DNA of 64,000 bases, from the NCBI GenBank assembly GCA_965153355.1, contig OZ231126.1, forward strand, positions 49,352,001-49,416,000, read 5' to 3'. Both the position numbers and the translations under genes were made by a program. Shown here one piece after another: positions 29,672 to 43,249 of the stretch; within the stretch, counting starts at the first letter, position 1, and every line of letters begins with the position of its first letter. This DNA comes from Flaccisagitta enflata (taxonomy: Eukaryota > Chaetognatha > Sagittoidea > Aphragmophora). Under the pieces are notes generated by a model. That model searched no databases. It saw only the letters and a program-made list of their open reading frames with translations, and had not been told where the DNA came from.

Positions 29672-30095
29672 ATTAACATTATAAGAACATTATAAGAACA
29701 TGATAGTTTTTTCTGCGGCTCAGTGTTCCTATTACTAGGGCAATTTGAGGCTTAGATTGATCTTTGGATGTTTTTTTTTTTCATATCGCTAGCTTATACA
29801 GGAATGTTTTTTTATTCAGGTAATGGTTATTTAACTCTTGATTGTTTATTGAAAGAATATGAGAACTGAAATATTGATCGTGAAGAAGTCAATCTTTGAT
29901 ATACGAGTGATTGAAGTTAACCTTAACATCTAGACAGTCTCACTTCCACAATTTGATTACGGCAGTTCCTAAGGCAAATTAAGTATGAATTTTCTTATAT
30001 TCCCTCTTTTTGAGGCTGACAATGTTCTTACAATTGTTCATATTTTTTGCCACATCTGAGCCTCAATGTTCTCATAAACAAGGTTCTTAGTCAAT
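29672..30095. mobile_element. Decayed MITE of the CAC-T8-ATAAGA family
   Basis: TTATAAGAACATTATAAGAA on the left and TGAGCCTCAATGTTCTCATA then AACAAGGTTCTTAG on the right, with GAGGCTNNNATGTTCTTA subterminal motifs. The outermost CAC/GTG ends are lost. Confidence 0.55.
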
Positions 30096-30109
30096 GAAAT
30101 GAGTGTATT

Positions 30110-30184
30110 GGCTTTAACAGAATTCTGCCAGTAACAGATGAAATTCGTTGTTCCCCTGAAATCCGTTGGAGCGGGATTTAACTG
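30110..30184. mobile_element. Pogo-like MITE, right part
   Basis: TTAACAGAATTCTGCCAGTA, CCCCTGAAATCCGTTGGAGC, GGGATTTAACTG then TA. Confidence 0.55.
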
Positions 30185-30343
30185 TACATATTTTCATCTC
30201 TCAAATTTCAATCTCGATGAATGAGTGGAACGCTGGCCGTGAATCCACTCTTGGGTCCGACTTGATTGGTCCGTGTCCACTCGTCTCCTAATCCTTAGTT
30301 CAGATCGTGAGCTTAGGTTCTTACATCATCTTAGTGGGGACGG

Positions 30344-30346
<3 letters not shown>

Positions 30347-30437
<91 letters not shown>
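30347..30437 (+). repeat. (CT)n microsatellite
   Basis: Pure CT, ending TTTCTCTG. Confidence 0.95.
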
Positions 30438-30438
<1 letters not shown>

Positions 30439-30471
30439 GTTGAGAAATCTGAGCTGACCTCCCCCGCAGCA

Positions 30472-30720
30472 AAATGAGAGCAACAAGATGGAGAAGAAGA
30501 GGAAGAGGAAAAGAAGAAAGCCATGCGAAGGGAAAACAAAAAGTGGCTCCAAAAACGCCGAAACAAAAACAAAATGTCTCCCCCCCCCCTCCGCTTTAAC
30601 TCTCCCAGCGATCGGCGATGTTTAGATTGTTTTCAACATTCAAACTCTCCTTTTTCGGGTCCGCCTCAAATTACGCTAAAGATTCGATTCCGGGTCACCA
30701 GCGCTGATCAAAACACTCCT
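30472..30720 (+). CDS. Exon-like segment with a strong acceptor, frame uncertain
   Basis: GAGCTGACCTCCCCCGCAG is a textbook branch point plus acceptor. Directly after it, frame 0 reads QNESNKMEKKRKRKRRKPCE; a second frame reads GKEEEESHAKGKQ-like sequence; a third, open from 30481 on, contains KWLQKRRNKNKMSPPPLRFN and later SGPPQITLKIRFRVTSADQN. A C run at 30583-30592 could hide a frameshift between them. Basic, possibly nuclear; not identified. Confidence 0.3.
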
Positions 30721-30726
30721 TCCTCT

Positions 30727-30767
30727 TTCTTTCTTTCTTTCTTTCTTTCTTTCCTTCTTTCTTTCCT

Positions 30768-30827
<60 letters not shown>

Positions 30828-31013
30828 TCCTTCTCTCTCTCTCTGCGTCTTTCTCTGTCTGTCTCTATGTCTGTCTGTTTCTCTCTTTCTGTCTCTCTCT
30901 GTGTCTCTGTCTGTGTGTCTCCCTGTTCGTCTGTCTGACTGCCTGTCTCGGTCTCTGTCTCTCTTTCTCTGTCTCTCTGTCTGTTTGTCTGTCTTTCTTT
31001 GTGTGTGTGTGTG

Positions 31014-31044
<31 letters not shown>

Positions 31045-31045
31045 G
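30727..31045 (+). repeat. (TTTC)n passing into TCTG/CT repeats
   Basis: TTTC to about 30830, then mixed GTCTCTCTGT words, ending in GTGTGTGTGTG and CT. Confidence 0.95.
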
Positions 31046-31109
31046 ATTTTAAGTATATGTACATAGAATCCAAGAAAATGTCATGTAAGATAGTGGGAAA
31101 TGTCATTCA

Positions 31110-32010
<901 letters not shown>

Positions 32011-32224
32011 AGAAAGAGAGAGAGAGTTGGAGAAAACAAGGCCAATACCAATCAATTGCATGCGCCTATCATCGTTTGTGTATTAGTCGCATCCACATGA
32101 CAATCACTTGCTTTGTCGGTCTATGCGTCTATTGGGCTGTCTGTCTGTCTGTTGGTTGGTAACACTTAGCTGATTCAGTGCAGTTTTCCCTTTCTATCCT
32201 TGCCTAAATGCTTTTTCATCCTTT

Positions 32225-32806
32225 TTGGGCAGCGGTCCCAAAGGGGCATGGGGAATTTCTAGATGTTTGTCTGTCCATCCGTCCTTCCTTCCGTCCTTCC
32301 GTTACCCCCATTGGCCATCTGGGCCTCAAATCAGCACTCTCAGGCCTGATTAAGGCCCTCAAATCAGCTCTCCAGGCCTCAAATCAGCCCTCTAAGCCTC
32401 AAATCAGCTCTCCAGGCCTAAAATCAGCCCTCCAGGCCCCCAGGCCTTATGCTCATATCAGCCCTCCAGGCCTCAAATCAGCAATCCAGGCCCCAACCTA
32501 CCCTAGAGACCTCAAATATGCCCACAAGATCTCAAATCTAACCCCCAAACATCTTCAGGCCCTCCAGGCTTCAAACCAGCCATCTCTGCCCTAAGTTTCC
32601 TCTCCAAGCTTCAAATAAACCTTCAATGTTTAAATTCAATCATCTGAGGCCCAGAATATGCCCCTCAAGACGTCTGGAACTTTACCCCTGTGTCCTACAG
32701 GACATTAGCTCTTTGTGGCCACTGCCCTGCTCTCACTCCACTTATTCACTTGATCACTCCAAGCAGGGCATCGGGTAGCGCTGACCATGTGCGATCCTTG
32801 GATGAC
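32225..32806 (-). mobile_element. GC-TIR element copy 3
   Basis: GGGCAGCGGTCCCAAAGGGG opens it, ACCCCTGTGTCCTACAGGAC with TGTGGCCACTGCCC closes the inverted pair, and the stem GCCCTGCT...AGCAGGGC plus GGTAGCGCTGACC lies at the right, so it is reversed relative to copy 2. Inside, about 14 units of AGGCCTCAAATCAGCCCTCC. A CCGTCCTTCCTTCCGTCC stretch like that of TH elements precedes the array. Confidence 0.8.
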
Positions 32807-32814
32807 TAGTTTAT

Positions 32815-32915
32815 CATCGCCCCTGCCCATCTGCATAAGAGAAAAGAAAACTAATTGACAGACAAACAGATCAACAACGTTGGATATAAAGTTTGGTGCA
32901 CACGACTGAAAAAAA
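32815..32915 (-). mobile_element. Decayed TH element
   Basis: CGCCCCTGCCCATCTGCATA at one side and TTTGGTGCACACGACTGAAA at the other; orientation is unsure. Confidence 0.35.
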
Positions 32916-33153
32916 GAAAGAGAAAAGCTAAAAGAGTGAACGAAAAAAAGTAGATTATAAGAAGAAGGAGAAACAAGAGGATGATGAGGATCAAGGAGTA
33001 ATAAAAGAAAAGAATGACGAGGAAGTGGGGGTGGAAGAGGAGAGGGAGGAGGAGGAGGAGGAGGACGAGGTGAGAGGATTGTTCAGAGCCAAAGGGGCCA
33101 GAGTGTAAACAAATGCGGAGATAGGAGAGAAATTACCGCATCGGCAAAGGGGA

Positions 33154-33154
<1 letters not shown>

Positions 33155-33231
<77 letters not shown>
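33155..33231 (+). repeat. (GA)n microsatellite
   Basis: Pure GA, ten bases before GC-TIR copy 4. Confidence 0.95.
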
Positions 33232-33234
<3 letters not shown>

Positions 33235-33239
33235 CAGGT

Positions 33240-33902
33240 CGCCCAAGGGCAATATGTGGTCACCGATACCCGTTGCCCTGCTTTGCATGATTGTGAATTG
33301 GAGTGGGAGGAAGCAGGGCAGCGGCCCCAAAGGGGACGAAGTCCTGTAGAATACAGGGGACCTTCGTTCATCCGTCTGTCCGTCCGTCTGACTATCCCCC
33401 CTCAGGCCCTCTCTGGCCTGAAATTTGAAAAGGCAGATTTCAAGCCTGAGAGGGCATATTTCAGGCGTGATAGGGCAGATTTCAGGTCTGAAAGGACAGA
33501 TCTAAGCCTGATTGGGCAGATTTCAGGTCTGAGAGGACAGATTTCAGGCTGAAGAGGGCAGATTTCAGTCCTGAGAGGCCTAATTGGAGGCCTGAGACCC
33601 AGGTTTGAGGCCTGAGAAGTTAGATTTGAGGCCTGAGAAGTTGGATTTGAGGCCTGAAAGGCCAGATTTGAGGCCTGAGAGACCAAAATTAAAGCCTGAG
33701 AAGCCAGATTTGAGGCCTGAGAGGCCAGATTTGAGGCCCGAGAAGCTGGATTTGAGGTCTGAGATGATGGATTTGAGGCTTGGGAAGCCAGATTCGAGGC
33801 CTGAGAGGCCTGATGAGGGGGGGGGGTGAACGGACAAACGAATGGACGAATAAAAGTCCCCTGTGTTCTAAAGGACTTTGTCCCCTTCGGGGCCGCTGCC
33901 CA
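33240..33902 (+). mobile_element. GC-TIR element copy 4
   Basis: GGTCACCGATACCCGTTGCC, then GGGCAGCGGCCCCAAAGGGG at 33316 with GTCCTGTAGAATACAGGGGA. The right end is CCCCTGTGTTCTAAAGGACT and CCCCTTCGGGGCCGCTGCCC, so the TIR is about 45 bp with an internal CCCC-AAA-GGGG stem. Inside are a CCGTCTGTCCGTCCGT stretch and some 20 units of AGATTTGAGGCCTGAGAGGC. Confidence 0.9.
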
Positions 33903-34008
33903 AAAAGAAGAAAAAGAAGGAGGGGGGTTTGGAGGAGAGGAGCAAAGAGAAGTTGCCGCATCTGATATTCATCTGTGCGGGCAAGAACTCAGTTCAATCG
34001 TACAAAAT

Positions 34009-34135
<127 letters not shown>

Positions 34136-34281
34136 GGTGAACAGACAGAAGGAAAGATAGACCGATTTATAGGCAGGTTTAGACTGCCAGATAATCATAC
34201 AGACGTTTAAAAAGAGACTGACAGACAGAGAATGGATGAAAGGGACTGACAAAAAAATAAATAAATGAGAATGAATATGAT

Positions 34282-34432
34282 AACAAGGCCGGATACACGG
34301 CCATCAGTTGCGGACGGGTGGGCAGGGGCGGAAATGCGCGTTTTCCCACTTTTCGACTCGATGGTTACGGACGGACCGACCAACCAACGGAAGGACGGAC
34401 AAAGCCTCTTATAGAGTTGCGTGTCCGCAACT
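34282..34432 (-). mobile_element. TH element copy, near consensus
   Basis: AACAAGGCCGGATACACGGC, CATCAGTTGCGGACGGGTGG, GCAGGGGCGGAAATGCGCG, TTTTCGACTCGATGGTTACG, CCTCTTATAGAGTTGCGTGT then CCGCAACT. Its variable part is short (about six GGAC/CCAAC words). Confidence 0.9.
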
Positions 34433-34987
34433 AAAAAAAGAAGAAAAAAGAGAGGAAGCATTTTTTCTTCCCATAAGAATTCCCGATTGGGGTCACGGCT
34501 GAAGCCTGAAACCGCACACGCGTACATGTGAGGAAACATTGCAAAATCGTTTTTTTCTTGTTTTTCTTTTTTTGAAAAGTGCTGTTGTTTTTTCAGAATA
34601 TGTTACAAATGGATAATACATATGTAAATATCTGTCATCATTAATGAATTCCAGAGTTTTTGTTGAAATGCATAGCAATCACAAGCAGACAAAGACAATT
34701 CCTCCATAAGGGAACAGGGAAAATTTGATTTAGTAACTAAAAAATCTGTTTTCTTTCGATGTTTCCCCCCCCCCCCCACCTGTTCTATACTCTGATCTGA
34801 CATGCAAACTGTCACATGTTACCTATAGTCACTGAAAATTTCATGATTTATTTCCTAGTGATTTAGGCGCTATAAAGGTTTTGCATTTTACATTTACAAC
34901 CGAAGACGGTGTAATTGTATCTTGCATCTATTGGACATGTCTTCAACGATTTTTAGACATAGCGGGATGTAGCACGCGACTAAAAAT
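34433..34987. other. No gene seen
   Basis: AT-rich with a C11 run at 34765. The piece GTAGCACGCGACTAAAAATA (34970-34989) is the isolated hairpin side of a further TH copy. Confidence 0.45.
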
Positions 34988-35059
34988 AACAAGGCCGGAT
35001 ACACGGCAAGATAGTCGCGGATAGTTGGGCAAGAGCCATGATGCACCATGTCCGCGACT
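34988..35059 (-). mobile_element. Very short TH element (72 bp)
   Basis: AACAAGGCCGGATACACGGC, AGATAGTCGCGGATAGTTGG, GCAAGAGCCATGATGCACCA, TGTCCGCGACT then AAAAA. The variable CCGTCC part and half of the right hairpin are deleted. Confidence 0.75.
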
Positions 35060-35375
35060 AAAAAGAAAAGCAAGAAATTGCTTTATTCTTTTGGCCTCTA
35101 TCTCTACGGGTATTCCTATCCCTCAAGCATGTCTTCGACCATGTTTATTCCCTTTGCAGAGGAAGCAAAGTTGAGCACGCAGACACGCTCATCACGAATG
35201 GGAATAACATAATACCCAATGCTGAAAGACACATCCCATCTACAAATAATCATCCTGGGTTTTTCTTTTTCTTTCCACTTCTTAATGATGTAGTGACTAT
35301 TGTCGTGAGGAGTTCTCAAAAGCATGTGAAGATCGCATGTTCCTTTCAATAAGGACGTATTGAATACTACCTTTA
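35060..35375. other. No feature seen
   Basis: A 102-codon minus-strand ORF (35116-35424) crosses into the pogo-like element and has no recognisable domain; I do not call it. Confidence 0.35.
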
Positions 35376-35552
35376 CAATTAAATCCCACTTCAACCGACA
35401 CGCTTCTAACAGACTTCCGCCCATAACAGATGCTTACTCTTTGTCCCTTGACTTTGTTTCCTTTTATTTCCTTTATTGGCTCTTGCTAAAATCCATCTAT
35501 GACCGATGAAATTTTATTTTCCATTGAAGTCCGTTGGAGTGCGATTCGATCG
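35376..35552. mobile_element. Pogo-like MITE, diverged
   Basis: TA, CAATTAAATCCCACTTCAAC on the left; AGTCCGTTGGAGTGCGATTC then GATCG and TA on the right. 177 bp, the same length as the 60319 copy. Confidence 0.6.
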
Positions 35553-35665
35553 TAAAAGGCTGTCATCCGACGAGCATCTGGACCTGAGAATCTTTCAAAA
35601 GAATCATATCAGAGAATACACGAGCAACACCACTATCTATCCCCAAGAATACATCCCTACAAGTA

Positions 35666-36240
35666 CAGTACGATGGGAGCAATGACGACCTAGACTGGAG
35701 GATAGATTTTAGGTATCCTAATTTCATTTGTATCATAAAATATTTGAGATCTAGGTTAATTAAAGGTTGTTCTATTGAGTAAATGTAAACTTCAACTTGT
35801 GACTTGACCGCATCAAGACTTCATTTTTCAAAATTCTAATCAATCTTATTAGATCGGGAAAAAATTTTTAACATAATTTTGAAAAAAAAATCAGCTCAAT
35901 CGGACCATTTTTACAGGTTTTACGGGTATGTTTAATAAACAAAAGTTATGCAAATTAATTTTTGGGCAAAACTTAAAGTGGCCATAAAACCTGTAAAAAT
36001 AGACCGATTGAGCTGATTTTTTTTCTTCAAAATTATGTAAAATTTGAGATAGGTTAGAACTTTGAAAAATGAAGTCTTGATGAGGTCAAGTCGCAAGTTG
36101 AAGTTTGAAAGACGCAAACATTTTCACTCGATAAAACAACCTTTAAATAGCCTAGATCTCAAATATTTTATGATACAAATAAAATCAAGGTACCTAAAAT
36201 CTATCCTCCAGTCTAGGTCATCATTGCTCCCATCGTACTG
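35666..36240. mobile_element. Fold-back MITE, CAGTACGATGGG family
   Basis: CAGTACGATGGGAGCAATGA and its inverse TCATTGCTCCCATCGTACTG, TA outside on both sides. The arms stay complementary almost to the centre (GACCTAGACTGGAGGATAGA, ATCAGCTCAATCGG and inverses), so nearly all of its 575 bp can form one hairpin. Confidence 0.9.
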
Positions 36241-36998
<758 letters not shown>

Positions 36999-37150
36999 AA
37001 CAAGGCCGGATACACGGCCACCAGTTGCGGACGGGTGGGCAGGGGCGAAAATGGGCGTTTTCCCCACTTTTCAACTCGAGCGTGACGGACCGACGGACGG
37101 ACGGGCCGACGGACGGACAAAGCCTCTTATAGAGTTGCGTGTCCGCAACT
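36999..37150 (-). mobile_element. TH element inserted in (GAAA)n
   Basis: Consensus copy (AACAAGGCCGGATACACGGC ... GTGTCCGCAACT) with GAAA repeat on both sides, so the host repeat marks its ends. Both hairpins are perfect. Confidence 0.95.
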
Positions 37151-37153
37151 AAA

Positions 37154-37197
<44 letters not shown>

Positions 37198-37210
37198 AAG
37201 AAAAAAAGAT

Positions 37211-37265
<55 letters not shown>

Positions 37266-37390
37266 AGGAGAAAAACGATTGAAAGACAAGAAGAAAAAAA
37301 AAGACAGGAAGAAAGAGAGCAGGGAAGTAAAAAAGGAAAGAAAGAGAATAGAGGCAAGGGATTAAAAAGAAAGAGAGAAAGAAAGAAAAA

Positions 37391-37474
<84 letters not shown>

Positions 37475-37475
37475 A
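37151..37475 (+). repeat. (GAAA)n continuing after the insertion
   Basis: GAAA at 37151-37265 and 37377-37475, with a purine-rich interruption between. Confidence 0.95.
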
Positions 37476-37502
37476 CACAGAGCTAAGAGATAGAAAAAAA
37501 AG

Positions 37503-37605
37503 TATTACTACACGGCGCCAAGAAACGGAAGCGGTCGACGCCGACATTAAATCTGGAAAGGAAGTCGGAGAAATACTCGAATTTTTTGGGGGGCTCGAAA
37601 TCCGT
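37503..37605 (+). CDS. Exon-like segment, frame and strand uncertain
   Basis: Plus frame 1 reads RRQETEAVDADIKSGKEVGE then ILEFFGGLEIR and stop; plus frame 2 reads GAKKRKRSTPTLNLERKSEK and ends KSVKERI; minus reads LTDFEPPKKFEYFSDFLSRF. All are protein-like; frame 1 has the best RNY pattern. No clear splice sites. The region is GC-richer than its flanks. Confidence 0.25.
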
Positions 37606-38367
37606 TAAAGAGAGAATCTGATCTTTAAGTTCAATCCGAACCGAAATTAATGAGCAAAATTCGAGAAGTTCGTGGTGATTTATCAATGACGCTCGATATA
37701 CATACTGAAAGGTTATTGATTGGTGGGTGTATAAAGGGCATGTATGGTTGGGTTTGAAATAGGGAAGACATGAAAGGTGCCGTGGTGGATATATTAAGCT
37801 GAAGGTGAAGGATAAAGACAAAAAAAAATTAAAAAAAAATAAAGGGGGGGGGGGAAAGGGGACGATCGGACAAGTACATTCATGATTCAATTTTAGTAGG
37901 AAATTGTTTTGTAATTTTTTGTAACTAATGTAAATGTATCCAGCAAACAGACGATTGCGCTGATGATTCAAAACACATAACGTGTCATATTTTGCCTTAC
38001 AATTATTTGCAGCTGTTGTTTGATTTTTCAAATGCAGACTATAGAGGCAGTAAAATTTTTCATTGTCGTTTATTTGCATCTTCGTCTGTGTAAACGTGCA
38101 GCTGCATTTCAATTCGTAGGCAGTAGCAATCGAATGGTCGGCTTGCAGCTGCAGATGGCGTAGGTTCACAAATCACAGTTGGGGCTGTTGGAATCTGATC
38201 ATCGTGATTTTTTTTCTCACTGCGAGTCATTTGGGTTATTATTTCATTATTTTTTAATCTTTTTTTTCAGATAGATCAGTGAAATCAATGTTTTCTGATC
38301 CTTATGCCTAAGTGCTCGATTTTTTTTTTAATTTCGCATGTCTTATATTAACAGTCAGTCGACATTA
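37606..38367. other. No feature seen
   Basis: AT-rich, with a G9 run at 37844. The long minus ORF here lacks any domain. Confidence 0.4.
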
Positions 38368-38570
38368 CGGTATTTGTAGATATATCAGCAGTTTGGCATA
38401 TCTCAACGCGTTGAGATCTCTCATTTTGGCACATTTCAATGCGTTGAGATCTCTCATTCTACAACTTCTATCTCAGTAGAATGAGAGATCTCAACATGTT
38501 GAAATATACCATAATGAGAGATTTGAATGCGTTGAGATATGCCAAACTGCTGACATATCTACAAATACCG
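38368..38570. mobile_element. Small fold-back MITE, CGGTATTTGTAG family
   Basis: CGGTATTTGTAGATATATCA and inverse TATCTACAAATACCG with TA on both sides; 203 bp. The arms contain repeated AACGCGTTGAGATCTCTCAT units, each itself partly palindromic (AACGCGTT, AGATCT). Confidence 0.85.
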
Positions 38571-39013
38571 TACTGTCCATAGACTTCAAGAGGGATGTTT
38601 AAGAAATGTCTTAATCTTCAAAGTATCTCAATATGAATAATACTTGATTGTTCCGTTTTTATGTCATTAAAAACAACCATATGTGTTTCCCATGTGAATA
38701 CTCTTTTCCATCATGAATAATACTTGTTTACTTGTTAAGAAATGATTATTCTGTGGTATAGATGGAAACTCTTACTTGAGATCATTTTGACAGACGCATT
38801 TCTAGCCCGATTTTCTCACCAAAATACTGATATATTTTATTCATTTTTGAGGGAATCATAATGGTTATCAATCTTATCATTAATGCGAAAATTAATCAGA
38901 CTTATTTCAAGGTTTTATCAGTTTTTCTTGTAATTGCAATTGCAATTGAGATTTTAGGACCTGATGTTTGCTGGGTTTAATCAATCGGTTTCATGTCATG
39001 CGCCGCTTTCATC
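38571..39013. other. No feature seen
   Basis: AT-rich. Confidence 0.4.
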
Positions 39014-39168
39014 AGATTCATACCACGATACATTTTGCAATTACCAACATCGTCGTAATCGTCGTCATCATCGTCGTTGTATTAAGCGTCATCATCGTCA
39101 TTGTGGTCATCGTCATGGCATCGCGGAGCCGGAAGTCGTTTAGTCAACAATATGTTGTCGATTGCTGA
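39014..39168 (+). CDS. Candidate last exon: transmembrane helix plus short tail
   Basis: After GCCGCTTTCATCAG the frame reads IHTTIHFAITN, a run of some 24 Ile/Val residues (codons ATC/GTC in an ATCGTCGTC-like repeat), then MASRSRKSFSQQYVVDC and TGA. A hydrophobic helix followed by a basic stop-transfer patch and a tail is the normal end of a type I membrane protein. The opposite strand would give an Asp-rich run. No upstream exon is found, so the gene it belongs to is unknown. Confidence 0.4.
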
Positions 39169-39223
39169 TCCTCATCTTTCTCTTTTGTCCCGACGCAATT
39201 CGCACCGCGTGATGCTGTCGCCA

Positions 39224-39713
<490 letters not shown>

Positions 39714-39736
39714 AAACACAGTATGTAATCGACGCC

Positions 39737-39900
39737 ACAGTTGCAACTGACGCCTTCACAGTTGCAACTGACGCCTTCACAGTTGCTACTGACGCGACGC
39801 CTTCACAGTTGCAGCTGACGCCTTTACAATTGCAACTGACGCCTCCACAGTTGCTACTGAGGCTTTCATAGTTGCAACTGACGCCGTCACAGTTTGCACT
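39737..39900 (+). repeat. 21-bp minisatellite around CAGTTGCAACTG
   Basis: Eight units of ACAGTTGCAACTGACGCCTT plus C, with small variants. CAGTTGCAACTG is a 12-bp palindrome. The unit length is a multiple of three and gives TVATDAF in one frame. Confidence 0.9.
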
Positions 39901-40086
39901 CACGGTAACCTTTTTTCTAACTTACACACAGAATCTCGCTAATCCATCGTATCTGGAAGAACCATCAAGAGCACAAGATCACATACAATTGATAAGCTCA
40001 GTCAAACTAAACATGGTCAACTTTTATTCTTCGGCAAAATATGATTGTACCGGAGTAAAATTCGTCAGTCACAACATATATATACA

Positions 40087-40140
40087 GTTAAATCCTGAAA
40101 CAACGGATGTATGGGGCCAACAAATTGTGTCCATTATCCC
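40087..40140 (+). mobile_element. Pogo-like MITE, left part only
   Basis: TA, CAGTTAAATCCTGAAACAAC, GGCCAACAAATTGTG, then a C10 run where the rest is missing. Confidence 0.5.
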
Positions 40141-40149
40141 CCCCCCCCT

Positions 40150-40338
40150 GGCACCCATCCCTTCTCATGTGACAACTTTATCATCGTCATCGTCGTCATC
40201 GTCGTCAACGTCTTCATCATCGTCGTCATTGTCGTCATGGTCAATGATCACGTTGCGGGCAGGAAGCGCTTCACGCGCCTTCAGCAACGCTCCACTGAAT
40301 CTGCGGCCGACGTGGATTCTGAAAAAGCGGCGGAATAA
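40150..40338 (+). CDS. Second candidate last exon: transmembrane helix plus tail
   Basis: The frame reads GTHPFSCDNF, about 25 Ile/Val/Phe residues (again ATCGTCGTC-type codons), then NDHVAGRKRFTRLQQRSTES, AADVDSEKAAE and TAA. The tail has good coding character. Same design as 39014-39168 (Ile/Val helix, basic patch, short tail) but no sequence identity in the tail. No clear acceptor: the sequence before it is the C run and MITE remnant. Confidence 0.4.
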   Translation, partial: GTHPFSCDNFIIVIVVIVVNVFIIVVIVVMVNDHVAGRKRFTRLQQRSTESAADVDSEKAAE

Positions 40339-40403
40339 AACCGCGGAATCCTATTGTTGGAACTTCCGGTGACTCAAACGTCAAAATGGTTTGATCATGT
40401 TGC

Positions 40404-40407
<4 letters not shown>

Positions 40408-40492
<85 letters not shown>
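40408..40492 (+). repeat. (GA)n microsatellite
   Basis: Pure GA. Confidence 0.95.
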
Positions 40493-40495
<3 letters not shown>

Positions 40496-40499
40496 GCTG

Positions 40500-40625
40500 T
40501 TGGATGAAAGAGTCAGTCCCTCACGTGTTTATCAGTCACATGATCGTGATTTTGTGATCACGTGGCCAATAATCGTGACAGCATCGTGAATATCACGTGA
40601 CCAAAACCATGATTAAAGATCATGG
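40500..40625. repeat. Cluster of short palindromes with CACGTG/CACATG
   Basis: CACGTG, CACATGATCGTGATTTTGTG, ATCACGTGG, ATCACGTGACC and CATGATTAAAGATCATG lie within 125 bp. They may be E-box-like or only a local inverted repeat. Confidence 0.45.
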
Positions 40626-40671
40626 TCAAAATATCAAAACCGCTCATTCGCGTCTCTTTCTTCTCTTTTTC

Positions 40672-41085
<414 letters not shown>

Positions 41086-41373
41086 CCCTTTCATTTCGAT
41101 TGAAAGACCTGATTCCTGAGATGATTACTGTGCATTGAACGGATAAACTTTCATTAAGGAAACAAAAACTTAAATGAGGATAAAATTTTTAGAATCATTT
41201 TTTACGGGAAAAAATGCTACAGTATTAGTGGACATTTCAAGTATTATTGAATCTTCAAGATTCAAACCAGAAAGGTAGTAAAGTAAGGTTAAGGTTAAGG
41301 TTAAGTAAGTAAGGTTTTTAGTTATCTAACAAAAAGATAGTGAATAAAAAAATTAGGTGTTCTACCTAATGTT
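41086..41373. other. No gene; AAGGTT tandem
   Basis: Four AAGGTT units at 41284-41306 in otherwise unique AT-rich sequence. Confidence 0.5.
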
Positions 41374-41671
41374 AGTTGGGGACACGCAACTCTCGTCAAT
41401 AAGAACTCAATAACTCTATGAGAAGAACTGTATAAGAAGAACTCTATAGGAAGCTTAAGAACGTCTTCAGAACTCTATAAGAAGAACTCTATAAGAAGCT
41501 TAAGAACGTTTGTCCGTTGGTCCGTTTGTCCGTAATAATCGAGTCGAAAAGCAAAAACGAGCGTTTTGGATTGTGTATGTTTGTATATTGGGTCGGAGTT
41601 GGGGTATGGATCAGGGTTGGATGTCCCTGCCCACCCGTCCGCAATGATATTGTGACCCCGCGTTACTTGTT
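41374..41671 (+). mobile_element. TH element, GTGAC subtype, with internal duplication
   Basis: AGTTGGGGACACGCAACT, then the ACTCTATAAGAAG segment repeated several times (41395-41510), TTGGTCCGTTTGTCCG, CGAGTCGAAAAGC, CCCTGCCCACCCGTCCGC, GTGACCCCGCGTTAC, TTGTT. Expansion is here in the CTATAAGA part, not in CCGTCC. Confidence 0.8.
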
Positions 41672-42515
<844 letters not shown>

Positions 42516-43084
42516 GTATGTAGGCTGATGAGCCCCATGTTTTAGTGCATTATTTTTGCTCATCTTTAATCAAACTGAACAAAAGAAAATAATACATTCT
42601 CTCCTTGTGTCTTTTTCTTTTTCTCTCTCCATCATACTATCCTAGCATTACACTGAGTGTCATATACTGAATCACATTTTTTCTGAAAAAAACTGAGCTT
42701 ACTTTGTTTAGCTAGAAAGAGAACCGGATCCGGTTCCAAACCTGGAACAGGATCCCAAAATTATTCTCTCAGGTTCCTAAGAAAGAAATAAAAGGAAGGA
42801 ACCGGAACTGCTCAAAGTAGTAGAAATGTCCTGGTTCCAATACAATTGGATCCATGTTCCATTAATGACAGCCTAAATGTGTTGTGTTGGGGCCTCCAAT
42901 GAAATTGATAGGGTAAGTAAATTTGATAATTCTCTTTCATTTGGCGCCAAGCAGAATTATCTACGACAAATATTTTTCCCGTTATGATTTTTTAAAGATC
43001 TATTTATGAAAATCTCAAATTAAATTTGTTTTTTGATTTTTCATGATTTTAAGTAGGATCAATAAAAAAGTGTATTTATATTTG
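42516..43084. other. No gene seen
   Basis: AT-rich; see the GGATCC words noted for 42129. Confidence 0.4.
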
Positions 43085-43232
43085 TTTGAGCATGCAAATA
43101 CCTGAAAACATATTTATGAGCATGGCTGCTCATCTGTTAGGGTGTTTTTGAGCATTTTAGTTCATTTAGCTCATTTAGCTCAGTCTTTTTGTTTGATGTT
43201 AATGCGATAAATGAATAAATATTTTGTCACAT
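43085..43232 (+). repeat. Tandem repeat copy A (unit about 120 bp)
   Basis: TGAGCATGCAAATACCTGAA, GCTGCTCATCTGTTAGGGTG, TTTTTGAGCATTTTAG, TCATTTAGCTCATTTAGCTC. Two more copies follow the hAT-like element at 45476, so the element sits inside this array. Confidence 0.75.
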
Positions 43233-43249
43233 GTTTGAGCTAGAGATGC

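Noticed and set aside
34282-34432. TH element as a tRNA-derived SINE
   Set aside because: TTCGACTC resembles a B box and an A run follows one end, but no convincing A box is at the right distance, and hairpins at both ends do not fit a SINE. Left open as an alternative only.
37483-38169. 228-codon minus ORF
   Set aside because: Most of it is AT-rich sequence without a domain; only the end near 37503-37605 is protein-like, and there other frames compete.
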